Assembly: GCF_003362725.1 (NCBI RefSeq)
Contig: NZ_QKTV01000001.1
Span: 1 to 64,000 of the forward strand
Reading direction: 5' to 3'
Source: Winogradskyella aurantiaca
Lineage (GTDB): Bacteria; Bacteroidota; Bacteroidia; Flavobacteriales; Flavobacteriaceae
Length of the DNA stretch: 64,000 bases
Under the pieces are notes generated by a model. It saw only the letters and a list, made by a program, of their open reading frames with translations, ran no database searches and was not told where the DNA came from. Each line of letters opens with the position of its first letter. The stretch's first letter is position 1. A program made the translations under genes and the position numbers. Positions 16,199 to 24,194 of the stretch are shown in pieces.

Positions 16199-16735
16199 AT
16201 GAATGTTCATAGACTTTTGCTGGCGACTAAACTAGTCTTTCAGTTACCAAAAAAACCTCTTTCATTCAACTACGAAGAGAAACTTATAATGATGAAAAGA
16301 GAAAAACGATTGACACCTTTTACATATGAGCAAAAAACAAACTATATGCTATCCAACGAATGGAAACTAATGCAAAAAATATGGCTTTACCAAAAAGGAT
16401 ATAGATGCCAAATGTTCCCATTTTTGGTATTAGGCCGACATAATATTAGGGGAAGTCATAAGAACTTTTATGGTCCTTATGCTATTCATCATGTCAATCG
16501 AACTGCGTATAAAAAATTGGGGATGGAGAATCTTAACACAGATGTAGTTGTGCTATCAAAATTCGCACATGAATTTATATATCATTATATCTTGAGTTTT
16601 GGCGCCAAAAAAGTGAGAGATCAAAAATTCGTGCCTTTTCCAAACCCACTTCAAGTTCTTGCAAATTATTGGTGTTTTGCCAATAGTTTTTTGAAACTAG
16701 CAATTCTTTTACTGACAATATTAATCATACTATGA
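16199..16735 (+). CDS. Degenerate HNH-like protein with C-terminal membrane helix
   Basis: The layout follows HNH endonucleases. It has SNEWKLMQKIWLYQKGYRCQ, then YAIHHVNRTAYKKLG and DVVVLSKFAHEFIYHYIL, where HNH enzymes usually have HH and LCxxCHxxxH. The zinc-binding Cys pairs are lost (YRCQMF and VLSKFAHE), so the metal site may be partly changed. A C-terminal hydrophobic segment (FLKLAILLLTILIIL) would anchor it in the membrane. The start at 16199 is preferred over 16157 because of the -7 box at 16168; ATGs at 16289-16292 are also possible. It overlaps the next gene as ATGA. Confidence 0.6.
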   Translation: MNVHRLLLATKLVFQLPKKPLSFNYEEKLIMMKREKRLTPFTYEQKTNYMLSNEWKLMQKIWLYQKGYRCQMFPFLVLGRHNIRGSHKNFYGPYAIHHVNRTAYKKLGMENLNTDVVVLSKFAHEFIYHYILSFGAKKVRDQKFVPFPNPLQVLANYWCFANSFLKLAILLLTILIIL

Positions 16736-17124
16736 ACGAATCAAAATTACGAGCACTAGTTGCAACTGCATATTCTGACGGTTTCTTCGATAGTCGAGAA
16801 CTGTTTATTATCAACCAGAGAGCGAAGGAACTAGGGATTAAGAAAGAAAATCTACTAGAAATCATTAGAAATCCAGATAAAGAAGAACTGATACTGCCTA
16901 TAACCGAACAAGAAAAATTACACTTTATGTATGATTTAATGACGGTTATTTATGCAGATAAAGTCATTGAAGAGTCTGAGAAACAGATTTTCTACAAATA
17001 CTTAAACAAGTTGAATTTTAAAAGTGAAGCACATGAAGAAGTTTTTCAGCTTCTAAGAGAAACAGTGGCTTCGGACCAAACATTTGAGGACTTCTTAAAA
17101 AATAACTTTAGTGATCATGAGTAA
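16732..17124 (+). CDS. TerB-like protein
   Basis: The 130-residue product is helical with two acidic metal-ligand-like segments (AYSDGFFDSRELFIINQRA and YADKVIEESEKQIF) in the spacing of TerB/DUF533-type domains. TerB domains bind divalent metals through such acidic pairs and are associated with tellurite-resistance-type and stress systems. It starts inside the end of the HNH-like gene (ATGA) and its last 8 bases overlap the next gene, so it belongs to a coupled operon. A cytosolic adaptor role at the membrane is inferred. Confidence 0.65.
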   Translation: MNESKLRALVATAYSDGFFDSRELFIINQRAKELGIKKENLLEIIRNPDKEELILPITEQEKLHFMYDLMTVIYADKVIEESEKQIFYKYLNKLNFKSEAHEEVFQLLRETVASDQTFEDFLKNNFSDHE

Positions 17125-18457
17125 TCTAAAACAATTATTCAACAGTAATTCAAATCAGTCGAATAATCTAGACTTTGAACAACAATCCAGAACCATTGTA
17201 GATTCCTTGGTAAATTATGGAAGGGAAGAATCCGTTGATTCAAGAGGCTCCATAGAAATGTATACAATACATCTAAAAAGAATTGAAAGTGGTCACATTG
17301 TTAAAAAGAATGAACAGACAGATGATCAAAGAGAGGAAATTAAACAGAAGGAGTCTAAAATAATTTCCAAGCAAAAAAAGATTGATAGCTGTAATGAAGC
17401 CATACAGAAAATTGAGAACGTTACAATTCCTAATAAGCAAGAGGAGTTGAATAACCTATCTAACGAAATTGAAAGCCTTGAGAGGACGAATCCAAAAGAC
17501 TTGATCATTACAGAAGAAAAATTTAAGCCTTGGGTATTTTATGTTTGTCTAATAGCGGTTTTATTTTTAACAATCTTCATTTACTATTTCTACGTCAATT
17601 TAGGTTATGTACTTTTTGATATTCCGTCAAATTTGCCTCCAGATTTAGTATTTAGTTGTTCTCCCTCAGTGTTAAATTCAATAACGGAGCTGAAAGGTGA
17701 TGGTGGCTGCAGTACTTCCTTGAGTACAGGTCCTTTATTGTTACCTATTCTCTTTCTAACTATTGCCGTTCTAATACATATTAAACTTGAAAATATACTC
17801 AAGGCTAAATCAAAGAAATATTTAGCCGCGTTCGGGATATTTTTACTCTTATCCTTGGTTTTGATTCTAGATACAATTCTTGCTATAAAATTTGAAGAAC
17901 GTCTCTTTAATTGGGAAGGAAAAGGCGGGCCTTTTGGTGAACAATTCCCAGTGGGTTTAATGGAACAATTATCCTATTCTTATAAAGAACCTGCATTTTT
18001 GTTGATACTAGGCCTAGGCTTTGTGGGCTATATTGTTTGGAGTTTAATTCTACATGAAATGAGTAAAGAATGGGATAAAAAAGACCCAGAAATAATATGG
18101 CGGAGAAAACTCAAATTTTTAAGACAGAAAAAGGAAGAACTCAAAGAAAAAATCCAAGAGCTAAAAGAGGAAAAAAACAACACAATTCCTGATCAAATTC
18201 GCTCTTACAACAATGAAATATCTGAAATAAGAGAAACCATTAAGCTCATCAAAATTGGGGGTGTAGAAATGTTAAGACAAGCATTGATTGAGTTTACGAT
18301 CGGATGGAACCAATTTTTAACCTTTAATTACCCAAGAAAAGAAAGTGATAGTAAGATAAATGAAATTAAATCTTCACTTAACCAATTCCTGGAATCATCT
18401 TCAATTTTAAGTACAACCAACAAGATAAGTGAAAGCGAACTTGCTCAAGCCAACTAA
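17117..18457 (+). CDS. Four-helix membrane protein with two coiled coils
   Basis: The start at 17117 (MSNLKQLF) overlaps the TerB-like gene by 8 bases; a GTG two codons earlier is possible. The 446-residue product has a cytoplasmic coiled coil (about 60-130, SKIISKQKKIDSCNEAIQK), four membrane helices (about 140-160, 204-222, 234-254 and 293-313), and a second coiled coil (about 325-375, LRQKKEELKEKIQELKEEK). The first periplasmic loop has a Cys pair. No family is recognised. The coiled coils could hold the other operon products at the membrane (inference). Confidence 0.7.
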   Translation: MSNLKQLFNSNSNQSNNLDFEQQSRTIVDSLVNYGREESVDSRGSIEMYTIHLKRIESGHIVKKNEQTDDQREEIKQKESKIISKQKKIDSCNEAIQKIENVTIPNKQEELNNLSNEIESLERTNPKDLIITEEKFKPWVFYVCLIAVLFLTIFIYYFYVNLGYVLFDIPSNLPPDLVFSCSPSVLNSITELKGDGGCSTSLSTGPLLLPILFLTIAVLIHIKLENILKAKSKKYLAAFGIFLLLSLVLILDTILAIKFEERLFNWEGKGGPFGEQFPVGLMEQLSYSYKEPAFLLILGLGFVGYIVWSLILHEMSKEWDKKDPEIIWRRKLKFLRQKKEELKEKIQELKEEKNNTIPDQIRSYNNEISEIRETIKLIKIGGVEMLRQALIEFTIGWNQFLTFNYPRKESDSKINEIKSSLNQFLESSSILSTTNKISESELAQAN

Positions 18458-18467
18458 CTAATATTTA

Positions 18468-19373
18468 ATGATGTTAAAAAAAAATCTCCTATCCGTCATA
18501 TTCGTTCTAACTTTTGGGTTTAGTTCTTATGCTCAACTGCCAACGCCTAATAACTATATTGTTTTTGTCGATTTATCTGCTCGCATAGAAGCAAATCACC
18601 AACGTGAAAAAGACATAGACCTTCTTAAATATCTAGTTAATAAGTTTAAGAAACAGGTGGAAGAACTATATAAAAGCGGAAAGATCTATTCTCAGGATAA
18701 ATTTTCAATTCTTTTCTATCCGGATTTAGAAGATGAGAACATAATAGAACTTACAAGTTCCTTAGAAGTTGATTTTTCTAAAATGGATTATAATAATAGA
18801 CTCGCATACTACATTAAAAATTTCCCAAAAGACCAGGAGCCTGTATTATTAGAGGCCTTCAATTCGGTTTATGATATTGCACTTCAACAAAACCCCAATT
18901 ATTTTGGATCTAATATTTATGACTTTTTTAGTTATAGTGTAGAATACTACCTCAAAGAAAATTATAATAACCACATTATACTTTTTACAGATGGTTATAT
19001 GTATATGGCCAATGAAAATCCTCAAGGTCAAGGTAATGAACTAGGTCACTTGGAAGGTCCGATGTTGGATCCGTTCCGCACCAATAAAAATTGGGAGAAA
19101 CTTTATGTAACTAAAAATTATAAAATTGTTAGTGCCAACATTAAATTACCAAAACAGACAACTATTACATTGTTAGAGATGCTACCTGATTGCATATCAA
19201 GAACTAGGATCGAACCAAAAAAACCCTGTCCAAATGAATATAAAGTATTGAGACGCTTTTGGCAGGATTGGTTTCTTGAGATGGGCATCGATAAAAATGC
19301 CATAAAAATTCATAAGTCCTCTAATAATTTAACCGGTGTAAAAAGTAGTTTAGATTTATTATTTAGAAATTAA
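18468..19373 (+). CDS. Exported vWA-like protein
   Basis: The 301-residue product has a signal peptide (to about residue 22, FSSYAQ), then a von Willebrand A-like core. The first strand is YIVFVDLSARI, where the metal motif DxSxS is reduced to DLSAR. A later strand with loop is HIILFTDGYMYM, resembling the TDG of vWA domains. Two Cys pairs lie in the C-terminal third (LPDCISRTRIEPKKPC). It is likely periplasmic. It starts 10 bp after the membrane protein and closes the operon. The vWA call is from motifs only. Confidence 0.6.
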   Translation: MMLKKNLLSVIFVLTFGFSSYAQLPTPNNYIVFVDLSARIEANHQREKDIDLLKYLVNKFKKQVEELYKSGKIYSQDKFSILFYPDLEDENIIELTSSLEVDFSKMDYNNRLAYYIKNFPKDQEPVLLEAFNSVYDIALQQNPNYFGSNIYDFFSYSVEYYLKENYNNHIILFTDGYMYMANENPQGQGNELGHLEGPMLDPFRTNKNWEKLYVTKNYKIVSANIKLPKQTTITLLEMLPDCISRTRIEPKKPCPNEYKVLRRFWQDWFLEMGIDKNAIKIHKSSNNLTGVKSSLDLLFRN

Positions 19374-19412
19374 ATGCGGTAATTAGAACCAAATTAAGTC
19401 CCAATTACAATC

Positions 19413-19898
19413 ATGATCATGCGAACACTAAGACTAATTGTCTTACTAATTGTCTCAACTCTTTTTAGTTACAGTCAATCCTTTAACGCCAAAGTCATTG
19501 GCATAACAGACGGCGATACGGTTAAGGTTTTAAAACTCGATAGTACCACCGTAAAAATACGGCTTGTTAATATCGACTGTCCAGAACGCAAACAAGCCTT
19601 TTCCACCAAGGCCAAGCAGTTTACATCCGATGCTGTTTTTAGCAAGAACGTGCGTATTGAGGTTATAAAGACCGACCGATATGGCCGGCTGGTAGCCAAC
19701 ATCATTTATGATCAAGATTTAAATTTAAGTAAAGAACTGTTGAAGGCAGGTTTGGCTTGGCATTACCAAAAATATTCCAACGACGCTAGCCTTCAACAAT
19801 TAGAGGATGAGGCCCGCGCACAAAAAATTGGCCTATGGTCTGACCCTCATGCCATTGCCCCCTGGCAGTACCGGTCTAACAAGAAATATAAGCAATAG
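19413..19898 (+). CDS. Secreted thermonuclease (SNase family)
   Basis: The 161-residue product has a signal peptide (to about residue 22) and one staphylococcal-nuclease domain. Visible features are the metal-site Asp in ITDGDTVKVL, the catalytic Arg and Glu in IRLVNIDCPERKQAF, and the second Arg in TDRYGRLVANI. The length fits a minimal secreted SNase, which cleaves DNA and RNA with Ca2+. Two in-frame ATGs (19413, 19419) are possible. It is separated from the vWA-like gene by 39 bp and may share its transcript. Its role could be nutrient scavenging or linked to the adjacent nuclease-rich island. Confidence 0.9.
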   Translation: MIMRTLRLIVLLIVSTLFSYSQSFNAKVIGITDGDTVKVLKLDSTTVKIRLVNIDCPERKQAFSTKAKQFTSDAVFSKNVRIEVIKTDRYGRLVANIIYDQDLNLSKELLKAGLAWHYQKYSNDASLQQLEDEARAQKIGLWSDPHAIAPWQYRSNKKYKQ

Positions 19899-19918
19899 CT
19901 CTTCTATTCACCCAATAT

Positions 19919-19963
19919 CTACGGAAATCCGTAATTAAATTACTCCTTAATTAAATAATTTAC
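19919..19963 (+). promoter_or_regulatory. Operator 3 (CTACGGAAATCCGTAA) plus weak -7-like box
   Basis: The inverted repeat at 19919-19934 is followed after exactly 21 bp by TAATTTAC (19956-19963), which matches four of six defined bases of TAnnTTTG. It would drive the lipoprotein gene at 19987. The spacing equals that of operators 1 and 2. Confidence 0.45.
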
Positions 19964-19986
19964 CCCTAATTAATATATCAAAACAA

Positions 19987-20637
19987 ATGAAAAAAGCAAT
20001 AACGTTCTTATTAATGCTTGTAACAGTAATCTCCTGTTCTAGCCCACTGGATAAAAAATATAACGAGGATACATTTGAGACAGACACAAAAGAAATTAAA
20101 GAGAGTGGCAATCTTTCGGATGAGGATGCTTTAATTCTTGCCGGTTGGATAATGCGTTCAAAACTTAAATCAGAAAGCCTTGAGGGCAAGACCTATAATG
20201 AAATTATTAAAGAAGCTAAGGACTATAGAAAAGAACAAGAATATTTAGCAGAACAGACCAAACTGGAAGAAGAAGAAAAACGGCAGAGACTTGGTTCGGC
20301 CCTTACAGTCGCTATGTATAATAAAGGGTATGAAGAATATGATTATCAAGATTACTTAACATACAGTTTTGCTTTCGAAAACAAAACAGACAAAGATATA
20401 AGGGCTTTTAAAGGCTCAATCTCTATTCGCGATTTATTTGATTCAGAAATTAAATCTATTTCCTTGACAATAGATGATCCTATCAAAGCAGGTGAAATAT
20501 TTAAGGGGACCTATACTACAGATTACAATCAATTTAGAGAAGAAGACAGTAGGTTAAGGAACAAGAAAATAGAAGATTTGGTGGTAATTTGGACACCAGA
20601 GAAAATTATTTTTTCTGATGGTTCCACTCTTGAATAA
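19987..20637 (+). CDS. Lipoprotein with FxLYD-like domain, unknown function
   Basis: The 216-residue product has a lipobox (VISC, Cys about 17), a helical charged region (about 85-100, LAEQTKLEEEEKRQRLG), and a C-terminal beta domain (YLTYSFAFENKTDKDIRAFKG to EIFKGTYTTDYNQF) that resembles FxLYD-type domains, which describe interactions of proteins anchored to the envelope. It is preceded by operator 3 and followed after 3 bp by the glycine-zipper gene, so the two are co-transcribed. Confidence 0.65.
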   Translation: MKKAITFLLMLVTVISCSSPLDKKYNEDTFETDTKEIKESGNLSDEDALILAGWIMRSKLKSESLEGKTYNEIIKEAKDYRKEQEYLAEQTKLEEEEKRQRLGSALTVAMYNKGYEEYDYQDYLTYSFAFENKTDKDIRAFKGSISIRDLFDSEIKSISLTIDDPIKAGEIFKGTYTTDYNQFREEDSRLRNKKIEDLVVIWTPEKIIFSDGSTLE

Positions 20638-20640
20638 ACA

Positions 20641-21030
20641 ATGAAAAAAAATAAATCTCAATGCAACGACTTCAATGAAAAGCTATCCAAAGTAATCGAT
20701 TACCTAAAGGACCTATCAAATGACAAGAGGGAAGAGCTGTTTGTTATACTTAGGAAAGTTCAAGACATTCAGAAATCTGATTTAAATACCAAACAAAAAA
20801 CACAAGCCATCAAAAGAGTCATGTGGAAAGAGCAATCAGTTAAATCCAAATTATTTATAGGTGGATTTATTGGTACTGTAGCGGGACTGTTCATTTTTGG
20901 GACTGGCGGTATCGGTATCGCCGGTCTTGGTGGAGCAATTGGAATTTGGGGATTCTTGGCTGGGACCGCAGGTGGAATCTTAGTGTCTTCTTTAGTGCAA
21001 AATTTTGAGAAAATTAATCAAGATAATTAG
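20641..21030 (+). CDS. Glycine-zipper membrane protein
   Basis: The 129-residue product has a charged helical N-terminal half (KLSKVIDYLKDLSNDKREELF) and a Gly-rich hydrophobic C-terminal half (GGFIGTVAGLFIFGTGGIGIAGLGGAIGIWGFLAGTAGGILV, quoted here only by its GxxxG character over about residues 78-120). Such segments pack tightly in membranes and occur in some pore-forming or toxin-like proteins as well as structural ones. It lies 3 bp after the lipoprotein gene. No toxin function is shown by the sequence. Confidence 0.55.
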   Translation: MKKNKSQCNDFNEKLSKVIDYLKDLSNDKREELFVILRKVQDIQKSDLNTKQKTQAIKRVMWKEQSVKSKLFIGGFIGTVAGLFIFGTGGIGIAGLGGAIGIWGFLAGTAGGILVSSLVQNFEKINQDN

Positions 21031-21064
21031 GTAGAACATTGTTGAAAACTAGGACTGGTTCTAA

Positions 21065-21095
21065 TTGTTTTAAGTCAAAACTCTAACTAACTTTG
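21065..21095 (+). promoter_or_regulatory. Promoter of the four-gene methyltransferase operon
   Basis: TTG at 21065-21067 and an exact TAACTTTG at 21088-21095 are 20 bp apart, matching the Bacteroidota -33/-7 layout. The -7 box lies 28 bases before the ATG at 21124. Confidence 0.6.
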
Positions 21096-21123
21096 AGAAT
21101 TACTTGAAAGTATTTATTTACAA

Positions 21124-22827
21124 ATGTCTCAACTTACCGTTATAGATTTTTTTTGTGGTGCAGGTGGATTCTCTGAGGGTTTTCGTCAAATGGGGTTTAA
21201 AATAGTCAATGGTTATGACTATTGGAGACCGGCTGTAGAAACTTATAATCACAATTTTGGCACTTCTGCCGACGTAAAAAACATTCTTGATTTCGAAAAT
21301 ATTGAAGAAATTGAACAATTACCAGATACGGACATAATTCTTGGATCTCCTCCTTGTGTATCATTCTCAAATTCTAATAATTCAGGGAAAGCTGATAAAT
21401 CCTTAGGACTAAGACTTACAGAGTGCTTTCTGAGAGTTGTAGCAGTTAAAAAGCATCAAAAGGGCTCAATGCTGAAGGCATGGTTTATGGAAAATGTAGT
21501 TAACTCTAAAAGGTATCTTAAAGAAGTATACACTTTCAAAGATTTGAGTTTAGACCAATGGGCCATCAAAAATAATATTAACCCACAAAAGATAGCTATT
21601 AGGTTATTAGAGAATACAGAAGTAATTAACTCTGCTGACTACGGTTCACTTCAAGCAAGAAAAAGGGTTATATCAGGTGAATTAATAAGTAATGGAAAGT
21701 TAGTTAAACCCCCTCAAACTCACACAAACAAACCAAATATTTCTCTCCCTAAACACCGATCTATTGGAGAAATGAAGAAAGCATTTCCATCTCCATTTAA
21801 AGCCAAGTACGATGAAATTATTAAGGATCCTCTTTTTGACATTACCTTAAACCAAACAGAGCTTACGGATCACTTTTATGACACTGGCATTTATGCTGTT
21901 GACGCAAAATTTTCCAGGCATTGGAAAGTTAATCATCCATATATGGGGAAAATGTCCTTCCCTGAAAATGAAGACAAACCAAGTAGAACCATTACTGCGA
22001 CGAAAATTTCACACTCTCGGGAATCCATAATTTATAGATCGGAAATTACCCGTGAAGGAGATGGCGAGTTCAGACTTCCAACTGTAAGAGAAGCCGCAAT
22101 TTATATGGGATTCCCAATCACCTTTCAATTTAAAGGGTCTGAATATACTAAATGGCGTTTGGTGGGTAACGCTGTTTGTTCCTCTGTCAGTAAATCATTT
22201 GCTAAAACAGTTCTTCAAGAATTATCGTTACCAATCCCAGAAAAGTTAAATGTTGAGAAAAGAGCTCGAATCGAGGGCATTGAAAACCTAAATACATTTT
22301 CGGTAAAAACATTCGACTCACCTCCAGTAAAAAACAGAGGTGCTAAATGTAGATGGCATTCCTTCAAAGATGGTAATCTAACGGTAACGCTTTCAAACTT
22401 CAGAATTGGAATAGATAAAACCTCAAAGAATAAATGGTACACTTCTATACAATATGGAAACGGAGAAGGCTATCCTTCGCATATGGTTAGTGATAATACC
22501 TTCAAAAAGCTAGAGCCTATTATTAAAAAGCAATCTAAAGGAAATGTATTTCTTGAAATTGTAAACAATGGCTTTACTGAGAAAATTGGTTCAAAAAAAG
22601 AACTTCAATATTTATTTGAAAATCAAACGGAAATTGACGGAAAAAAAGATCCAACCGAACTAATAGAGGAGTTAAAAGATATAATTAATTCAATTGATCA
22701 ATCGAATTCCAATATTGACGAAAAGGTGAGCGTTTTTAGGCATAAAACAAAAGTTCCATTAAAACAAGTTTTCGCCCTTTATGGTATAAATAAAATAGTA
22801 TCGTTAGCAAATAATAAAAAAGAATGA
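21124..22827 (+). CDS. DNA (cytosine-5) methyltransferase with C-terminal extension
   Basis: The 567-residue product has C5-methyltransferase motifs in order: FCGAGGFSEGF (10-20), GSPPCVSFS with catalytic C78, MENV (122-125), YGSLQARKRV (173-182), the motif IX-like RLPTVREAAIYMGFP (about 317-331), and GNAVCSSVSKSF (349-360). The domain is complete by about residue 370. The last ~195 residues (for example GAKCRWHSFKDGNLTVTLSNF) are an extension of unknown fold. The gene opens a coupled operon (ATGA overlap with the next gene) and would protect host DNA from the nuclease encoded at its end (inference). Confidence 0.93.
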   Translation: MSQLTVIDFFCGAGGFSEGFRQMGFKIVNGYDYWRPAVETYNHNFGTSADVKNILDFENIEEIEQLPDTDIILGSPPCVSFSNSNNSGKADKSLGLRLTECFLRVVAVKKHQKGSMLKAWFMENVVNSKRYLKEVYTFKDLSLDQWAIKNNINPQKIAIRLLENTEVINSADYGSLQARKRVISGELISNGKLVKPPQTHTNKPNISLPKHRSIGEMKKAFPSPFKAKYDEIIKDPLFDITLNQTELTDHFYDTGIYAVDAKFSRHWKVNHPYMGKMSFPENEDKPSRTITATKISHSRESIIYRSEITREGDGEFRLPTVREAAIYMGFPITFQFKGSEYTKWRLVGNAVCSSVSKSFAKTVLQELSLPIPEKLNVEKRARIEGIENLNTFSVKTFDSPPVKNRGAKCRWHSFKDGNLTVTLSNFRIGIDKTSKNKWYTSIQYGNGEGYPSHMVSDNTFKKLEPIIKKQSKGNVFLEIVNNGFTEKIGSKKELQYLFENQTEIDGKKDPTELIEELKDIINSIDQSNSNIDEKVSVFRHKTKVPLKQVFALYGINKIVSLANNKKE

Positions 22828-24194
22828 AATTAAAAACAATCGAAGAAGAATTAAAAAAAATTAAAGCTGCAGGGTCAAACGTTACTTTTCCTTTATACTA
22901 CAAGGGTAAAAAACGAAATCTAGAAGTATACGAAGTACCTGTAGAACTCTTAAGGTTTAATTATTTGAACGGTCGAATAGGCACCGAAGTGAGAGAATTT
23001 GCTATCACTAATGGACAAAAGTTAGAAGATTTAAGCATTGACGAAATAAACGGTAAAATACATAATTGGATATGGGAAAAATCTAAAAACGAAAACAAAA
23101 AAACCCTTGAAGATATTGAAAGAAAAAGACAAATTATCCCTGGTATTATTACTCGTGACGGTATTGTAGTTGACGGAAATAGAAGGTTTATGATTGCCCG
23201 TGAACTAAATAAAAAGGGGTTAAATCGCCAATTCCTGACAATAATATTAGATGACACATATGAAGATGGTGGTGATAATGCGTTGCAAATAAAAAAACTT
23301 GAAACAGAAATTCAACTTGGACAAGACGAAAAAGTAAAGTATGGTGCTATAGAGCAATACATTAAAATAATGGATTTTATCGACAATTATATTGAAGTAA
23401 AGTCCCCAAAAATGACATATGAAGAGCTAGTACGCTTAATGAACATTAAGGGTAAAGAAAAAGAACTTAAAAAAAAGTATCGTACAGGAAAATTAATGTT
23501 AGAGTATCTTAAATACATTGGATTCCCCGAGATGTTTAGCAGACTCCAAAATACAGAAGACCTTTTTCTACAGTTAGAGACCATATATGGCCTCTATAAA
23601 GATGGAAAAGGTATTGCTGGATGGAATTTTAGTGAAGTTGATGTGAAAAATTACAAGTACATAGGATTTGATTTAATCAGATGGAACTATAATGCTTCGA
23701 ATAAAAATAAAGGTGATTGGGAAGCGAAAAAAATTAGGGACAAATACTTTAAAAATAGCGCAACAAAAACAATTTTTAGTAACCCTAAGATATGGCGAGA
23801 CTTCCAAGCTAACATTGAAGATGTAGAAGATATTGAAATCCCATCCTTAACTGAAATTGTCCAAAAAAAAGGTGTTTCAGACGCAGATGCTGCAAGAGCC
23901 ATCGATAAGTTATGGGCGGATTCTGCAGCCCCAATATTCAAAAAAGCCTTAGGTTCTGCTGAAAAACGATTAATTGATAAGCAGAATAAAGATCGTCCAT
24001 CAGAATTTATAAAAGACGCTTTAGATAAATTAGGGAACCTAGTAAATGAAGACCTTCTATATGTAGAGGGAAAAGTTGTATTCAATGATGGCGTCTTATC
24101 AATTTTGAAGCATGAAGATAAAATTGATGAGAACTATCTTAAGGTTGATAAAATCAGAAAAATTGCAGAATGTTTAAAGAAGAATCTTAGATGA
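22824..24194 (+). CDS. ParB-like (Srx/ParB fold) protein of the methyltransferase operon
   Basis: The 456-residue product carries VVDGNRRFMIARELNKKG (about 115-132), matching the GxRRxxA core of ParB/Srx-type domains, preceded by VPVELLRFNYLNGRIG, which resembles the usual N-terminal part. Downstream is a long helical domain of unknown fold. ParB-like domains bind CTP in partition proteins and act as nucleases or DNA-binding factors in mobile and defence systems; the activity here is unknown. It overlaps the flanking genes as ATGA on both sides. Confidence 0.7.
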   Translation: MKLKTIEEELKKIKAAGSNVTFPLYYKGKKRNLEVYEVPVELLRFNYLNGRIGTEVREFAITNGQKLEDLSIDEINGKIHNWIWEKSKNENKKTLEDIERKRQIIPGIITRDGIVVDGNRRFMIARELNKKGLNRQFLTIILDDTYEDGGDNALQIKKLETEIQLGQDEKVKYGAIEQYIKIMDFIDNYIEVKSPKMTYEELVRLMNIKGKEKELKKKYRTGKLMLEYLKYIGFPEMFSRLQNTEDLFLQLETIYGLYKDGKGIAGWNFSEVDVKNYKYIGFDLIRWNYNASNKNKGDWEAKKIRDKYFKNSATKTIFSNPKIWRDFQANIEDVEDIEIPSLTEIVQKKGVSDADAARAIDKLWADSAAPIFKKALGSAEKRLIDKQNKDRPSEFIKDALDKLGNLVNEDLLYVEGKVVFNDGVLSILKHEDKIDENYLKVDKIRKIAECLKKNLR

